Part shown: piece after piece, positions 58,991-64,000 of the stretch
How positions within the stretch are numbered: position 1 is the first letter of the stretch
Layout: each line of letters begins with the position of its first letter
From: Ferruginibacter sp.
GTDB lineage: Bacteria; Bacteroidota; Bacteroidia; Chitinophagales; Chitinophagaceae
Direction: 5' to 3'
Length of the DNA: 64,000 bases
NCBI GenBank assembly: GCA_025362235.1
Contig: JANYGZ010000091.1
Coordinates: 26,612-90,611 of the forward strand
Translations under genes and position numbers: made by a program
The notes under the pieces: generated by a model
Seen by the model: only the letters and a program-made list of their open reading frames with translations
Database searches by the model: none
What the model was told of the DNA's origin: nothing

Positions 58991-60541
58991 TTAAGGCATC
59001 CAGAATATCTTGGAGGCTGTGGTAATTGTTCCAACAGCATTTACATTGGTTCCATTATAACTATACTCAGAGGTTGGATATAATAACCTGTAAGGTATAT
59101 GTGTTGCAGTGGTACCAGGATATATTGATACAGGTAAATCTGCAGGAATACGTAATCTTCTCCAATCGTTCCATGATTCCAAAGGATCATAGGTATTTAA
59201 AGCGGCCCATTTTTGTGTAATGATAGTTTTAATTTTATCAGCCGATGCTGTAAAGTTAACAAGATCGCTTGATTGTGCCGTATAGGCAGTAGCTTTAGCA
59301 GCATAATCTGATAAGCCCAACACCCTGAAAGATTCAGCCACCGCCGACTGATATACTCCAGCCGCATCACCAGTTAAAAAACCACGTTGTATGGCTTCTG
59401 ACTGCAAAAATAAACTTTCGCTTGAAGATAATATTACAGAACCCTGTGTAGGGCTTTTAAGCGTACCGGAATCCTGGGCTACTCCTAATTTATTACCCCC
59501 AATTGCAGATATTTTTGCATTGGTTTCGGTTCCATCGGTACTTCCAAAAGCACGCCCTACAACAAGGTTGTTATCTTTAAGTGGGGTATAAAACAGGTTT
59601 ATCCTTGGGTCTGACAGGTTTTTATAAAAATTTACACCGTAACTATTTGCCCTGAAATAATCCCCATTACCTTGCAATCCATAGGTTGGTGTAAACCCGA
59701 TATCAGACCATAAAGGGTGTTGCTGATTTTCTGCACTGTTAGTATAACCGGGGTTAATTGTAGCGTCGGCATTTGTACCAATAAAATCTGCAGTGGTTAA
59801 TCCAGATAAATGGGATTGAATATAAGCAGGGCCACCTGAAGTTTGTGTAAGGTTCATTAAAAGCTTCAGTTTTGTTGTATTGGCAAAAACAATCCATTTT
59901 GATGTATTACCACCATACAAAATATCGAAGGCCAATGGGTTGTCTGCAGATGCAGGTGCATTTTTCAAAATTACCACAGCAGTATCCAGTTCCTTTACTA
60001 AACTCTGGTAAACAGCGTCAGCATTATCATAAGCAGGTGTATTATTAACACCAGCTTTTAAAGCATCTGTGTACGGAATACTATTGTAAGTATCTACCAG
60101 TCTTTGAAAATGTACGGCTTTCATTATTCTTGCTATACCGGTATAAATAGCGCCCTTTGTATTGGCATTTTCACCGTACCCGTTAATGATGGCCTGGTAA
60201 TTAGCCAGGTTAATATACGTATCATCCCAAATAGACGACCCGAAATCTGTTGTAATATTATAGGTTAACAGTGATGAACTAGGAATATACCCACCACTAA
60301 CCGTCCAATAACCCATGTAAATATTCAAGGGGTCATTTCCGCTTTGGCTGCCACCACCCGGGTTACCCGCTATTAAAACACCGGATGTTTTTAAACCCGA
60401 TGATAACAAAAATTTAGGATCTACTGACGAGGGTACATTTGGGTTTATGTTGGTTTCTGTTGTAATTTTTTTACAACCAACCGTTCCAATAACCAACAGG
60501 GCTGTTGCTATGGAAAGAACTGATTTTATTTTTTTAAACAT
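58991..60541 (-). CDS. SusD/RagB-family nutrient-binding lipoprotein
   Basis: Lipobox VGC; NINPNVPSSVDPKFLLSSGL...MKAVHFQRLVDTYNSIPYTDALKAG...; adjacent SusC. Confidence 0.93.
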   Translation of the reverse strand: MFKKIKSVLSIATALLVIGTVGCKKITTETNINPNVPSSVDPKFLLSSGLKTSGVLIAGNPGGGSQSGNDPLNIYMGYWTVSGGYIPSSSLLTYNITTDFGSSIWDDTYINLANYQAIINGYGENANTKGAIYTGIARIMKAVHFQRLVDTYNSIPYTDALKAGVNNTPAYDNADAVYQSLVKELDTAVVILKNAPASADNPLAFDILYGGNTSKWIVFANTTKLKLLMNLTQTSGGPAYIQSHLSGLTTADFIGTNADATINPGYTNSAENQQHPLWSDIGFTPTYGLQGNGDYFRANSYGVNFYKNLSDPRINLFYTPLKDNNLVVGRAFGSTDGTETNAKISAIGGNKLGVAQDSGTLKSPTQGSVILSSSESLFLQSEAIQRGFLTGDAAGVYQSAVAESFRVLGLSDYAAKATAYTAQSSDLVNFTASADKIKTIITQKWAALNTYDPLESWNDWRRLRIPADLPVSIYPGTTATHIPYRLLYPTSEYSYNGTNVNAVGTITTASKIFWMP

Positions 60542-60570
60542 AATACTATAATTTAGATAATATAACTTAA

Positions 60571-63500
60571 TTAGAATGTTAATGATAGTGTAGCACTGAA
60601 AATCCTTGTTGGAGGTGCCTGGCTTGTACCTGTTCTTCCAACCGCATTTGAGGTATCTTCACTAAATTCAGGGTCTGTCCATAAATTGGATTTAGGACGA
60701 AGCATTACGAGGTTTCTGCCCGCAATAATAAAAGAAGCTGCTTTTATTACTTTAGACGCAATTAATAACCTGTTGGGTAATTGAAAAGCTATTGCTACTT
60801 CCCTTAATTTCCATGCATCTGCACTTGTTATATAGTTACCACCGACATTACGGTACAAACCTGGCCAAAAGTTAAAATTACCATCATCTGTAATTGTACT
60901 CGTATTGGGTACAGAGTTTTTATTAGCATCCTGTATTACAGAATTGGGGAAAACAAATGGCTGACGGTTGGTTAAGGCGCTTCCAGCACTTATGCCGGTA
61001 AAATCAGTATATTGACCAATTGCATTAAATATTTTTGCCCCGCCGCGGTAATCAATGGTAGCGTTAAATGTAATAAATTTCCAGGTAAGATTGGTATTGA
61101 TACCCAAAATATATTTGGGAACCGCCTGACCAAAATAGGTTAAAGCAGAATTTCTGGTTGGGTTACCGGTAACAGCATCTACTATTACCCTTCCGTCTGC
61201 ATCCCTTACCCAATCACGTGTTTGAATTGCAGGAAAAGGCTTGCCTACCAAGGCATACGCATTTCCATTAGCGCCTCCCAATGCAAGTTGCTGTACTCCA
61301 CCACTTATACTTTTTACATCATTTTGATTATAGGTATAGTTGGCGTTTAAATTCCAGGTAATATCTTTGTTTCTTACAACGGTAGATTTTAATTCAATTT
61401 CATACCCCTTGTTCTGAACATTTGAAGCATTTAACAATGCAGAAACTGCGCCTGCAGAAGTGGCTGTATTAGCCTGTACAATACCGTCTGTTAAATCTGA
61501 CTGGTAGGCTGAAATACCCACCGATATCCTGTTATTAAACAGCCCCATTTCCAAACCAACTTCGTTTTCTGTAACTGTTTCTGGTTTTAAATTTGGGTTT
61601 GGTACCAGTGTGCTTTGGTTGTATCCACCCAGGCTTCCAAAAGGAAAACCAGAACCTACTGTAAAGGTTTTATTAATTATATAAGCACCATCAGCTATGT
61701 ATGGAGACCCGCCACCCAATGCTGATATATTACCAGTAATTGAATGCGCACCCCTTATTTTTAAAAAATTAATTACTTTACTTCTTCCTGACGCAATGGA
61801 AGGTATTAATTCGCTTATAACAAAAGCAGCATCCACATCCCAGTAAGGTATATTTTTGTTTGCTTCAGACAACCTTGAATCAATATCTGTTCTGTAGGAA
61901 CCATGTACTGTTGCCCAACTCTTGTATGTAAGGGCTGCTTCACCAAAATAACCCAACTTATTGGCTTCCCTGTAAAAGTTGTTACCTGTTCCGCCTAAAT
62001 CGGTAGTACCCGAAATATTGTTGATATTAAATACAGGCAGAATTAATGAGGGGGCCCGTACATAGATACCTGTAATTTGATTATCAATATATGCTGCTCC
62101 TAAAGTAGCTTTCAAACTAAAATCATTTGAAAGCTGTTTGTTAATACTTGCAAGGAAATCTGAAGTAATTAACATATTTGAATAATTATTGTTTATGTAT
62201 GATGCAGGAACACCTGCTGCACCAGCTTGAAAAGCATTTGATTTTGGGGATTCATTCGCTGTATCAGTACCTGTTCCACCGGGATTTGAATAGGGAATCC
62301 TGGTATCTGTTCTGGCATATACTGAGTAACTTTTTGGCTGTAGTGTATAGGTATATTTGCTGGATAAATTGGTTAATGCAGCACGGTAACTAAATGATAG
62401 CCATTTAGTAGCCTGTAAACTTAACTGCAGGTTACCGGTTAAGTTATTGTCAACCGTATTATTTCTTGTATTCGCAATACTCCAGTAAGGGTTATCAAAA
62501 TAATCATTATAATAACCATTTAAATCGGCAAATTTATTATTTTGCCAATCGCTTAAGCTGGTTAGCGGTACATGTGCGGGTGTATTCATTACATTTTGAT
62601 ATACTTCACCGGTATTGGTTGTGCTCAGTTTTTTGTAGGCATAAGACACACTGTAATCTGCTGAGAAGATACCATAGTTTCTTGCCCCTCCAATACGGAA
62701 TACATCGCGGTGTCCTTCATCACCAGGCATAATAGCAGTGGTTTTAAGATCCTGAGCACTTAAATAAAACCTGCCATTTTCATCTCCACTTTGAAAAGTT
62801 ACACTATTTTGATAGGTCATTCCTGTTTGGAAAAAATTTTGTTTTTGGTTTTTAATAGCAGCGTAAGGAACCCTTAAAACAGTATTATCTTCTACCGGCC
62901 TGCCTATAGCAACGTCTTTTCCATTAAAACGGGGCCCGAAATTCTGGTTTTCGTAAGGTATATAAGTAGACAAATCATTAAAATCATTTACAAACTTCTC
63001 ACCACCGTTACTGCCAAACTGAGTTTGCAGCGCCATCAAATAAGATAGTGTTTCAGCCTGTACTGTTGAAGAAACAGTTACGCTGCTTTTTCCCCTTGTG
63101 CCTCTTTTAGTAGTAATAACCAACACACCATTTGATGCATCGGAACCGTACACAGCAGATGCGCTTGATCCTTTCAGTACGTTTACAGTCTGGATATCAT
63201 CCGGGTTAATGGTATTGATGTCGTTGTAAAAAATAGCACCGTCCACAACCAATAAGGGCTGGTTGTTTCCGCTTAACGACCTGTTACCACGTAATGTAAT
63301 ACGTGTAGGAGCAAATAATCCATTATTAGTGGTATTAATTTGTAAACCGGCAACTTTACCGGTTAATCCATTAGCAACACTGATTGGCTTTGCAACTATC
63401 AAATCTTTAGCAGCAACCGTAGTAGCAGAATAACCAAGATCTTTTGATTGCCTTTGAACACCAAAAGTTGTTACAACAACCTCCGACAATTTGTTTTCCT

Positions 63501-63783
63501 TAGAAATCATTGAAACGGCTATTGAAGATCCTGTGCCTACTTTAACAGTAGAAGCCCCAAAATCAATAGAAGAAATTGTCAATATGTCGCCTGTTTGGGC
63601 TTTAATTTGAAAATCTCCATTATTATCCGCAGCTACAGTAGCTCCGTTCTTTACCTTTACAGTAGCACCAGGTACTGGCACTCCCTTGGAGTCTGTTACT
63701 TTACCCGAAATAGTACGGGTTTGAGCGGTAACAACTCCAAATGACAGCATTGCTACTGTCATCATTGTTAATAGTCTTCTCAT
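60571..63783 (-). CDS. SusC/RagA-family TonB-linked outer membrane protein
   Basis: ISGKVTDSKGVPVPGATVKVKNG; plug LKGSSASAVYGSDASNGVLVITTKRG; C-terminal IFSATLSLTF. Confidence 0.96.
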   Translation of the reverse strand: MRRLLTMMTVAMLSFGVVTAQTRTISGKVTDSKGVPVPGATVKVKNGATVAADNNGDFQIKAQTGDILTISSIDFGASTVKVGTGSSIAVSMISKENKLSEVVVTTFGVQRQSKDLGYSATTVAAKDLIVAKPISVANGLTGKVAGLQINTTNNGLFAPTRITLRGNRSLSGNNQPLLVVDGAIFYNDINTINPDDIQTVNVLKGSSASAVYGSDASNGVLVITTKRGTRGKSSVTVSSTVQAETLSYLMALQTQFGSNGGEKFVNDFNDLSTYIPYENQNFGPRFNGKDVAIGRPVEDNTVLRVPYAAIKNQKQNFFQTGMTYQNSVTFQSGDENGRFYLSAQDLKTTAIMPGDEGHRDVFRIGGARNYGIFSADYSVSYAYKKLSTTNTGEVYQNVMNTPAHVPLTSLSDWQNNKFADLNGYYNDYFDNPYWSIANTRNNTVDNNLTGNLQLSLQATKWLSFSYRAALTNLSSKYTYTLQPKSYSVYARTDTRIPYSNPGGTGTDTANESPKSNAFQAGAAGVPASYINNNYSNMLITSDFLASINKQLSNDFSLKATLGAAYIDNQITGIYVRAPSLILPVFNINNISGTTDLGGTGNNFYREANKLGYFGEAALTYKSWATVHGSYRTDIDSRLSEANKNIPYWDVDAAFVISELIPSIASGRSKVINFLKIRGAHSITGNISALGGGSPYIADGAYIINKTFTVGSGFPFGSLGGYNQSTLVPNPNLKPETVTENEVGLEMGLFNNRISVGISAYQSDLTDGIVQANTATSAGAVSALLNASNVQNKGYEIELKSTVVRNKDITWNLNANYTYNQNDVKSISGGVQQLALGGANGNAYALVGKPFPAIQTRDWVRDADGRVIVDAVTGNPTRNSALTYFGQAVPKYILGINTNLTWKFITFNATIDYRGGAKIFNAIGQYTDFTGISAGSALTNRQPFVFPNSVIQDANKNSVPNTSTITDDGNFNFWPGLYRNVGGNYITSADAWKLREVAIAFQLPNRLLIASKVIKAASFIIAGRNLVMLRPKSNLWTDPEFSEDTSNAVGRTGTSQAPPTRIFSATLSLTF

Positions 63784-64000
63784 GTGTAATTAATTTTTTG
63801 TTTTGAATTTTAAATCAGTAAAGTGAAATTCTCAATAAAATGCCGATTGTAATATTTAACATTTAATTAAAGATGACAGGTTAAAGGAACGATTTGCTGC
63901 GTTACTGGCAAAATATTTGTTAAAAAATTATTAGTTTTTTAAAAAATATTAATTCTTTTAAAAAAGTACTAATTCAATTATTTCTACTAAAAAAGTAAAA

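Overview
The window is a 64 kb stretch of a Bacteroidetes chromosome. It looks like Chitinophagaceae, judged from TATCTTTG-type promoters, GldD/GldE, a T9SS sorting domain, SusC/SusD and a split ATP synthase operon. I saw no rRNA, tRNA, CRISPR array, intact transposon or prophage. Most genes are housekeeping: uppP, ruvC, greA, tsaB, nadB, ispG, ssb, mutY, HU, rng, atpBEFHA. Accessory content includes a GH116 glycosidase, a class D beta-lactamase, toxin-antitoxin loci (one with a decayed toxin), TonB receptors and a SusCD operon. The observations most worth follow-up are: (1) a 3-gene cassette of unknown function at 13.1-16.1 kb (a Cys/Trp-rich 761-aa protein, a DUF1360-like membrane protein and a small 'MCNCGKK' protein); (2) a six-unit 11-bp direct-repeat array immediately upstream of the -7-like element of an Oar-like TonB receptor (55371-55436); (3) a secreted 734-aa protein with a His/Cys caspase-like (clan CD) signature; (4) a terminator-like hairpin at the very start of the greA transcript; (5) an intra-operon terminator after atpE; (6) three intergenic repeats whose stems show compensatory changes; (7) a 29-aa highly basic ORF missed by the ORF track; (8) a PemK/MazF toxin pseudogene beside an intact antitoxin; (9) a frameshifted nucleotidyltransferase with a small partner. 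All functional calls come from reading sequence and remembered family motifs; no searches were run.
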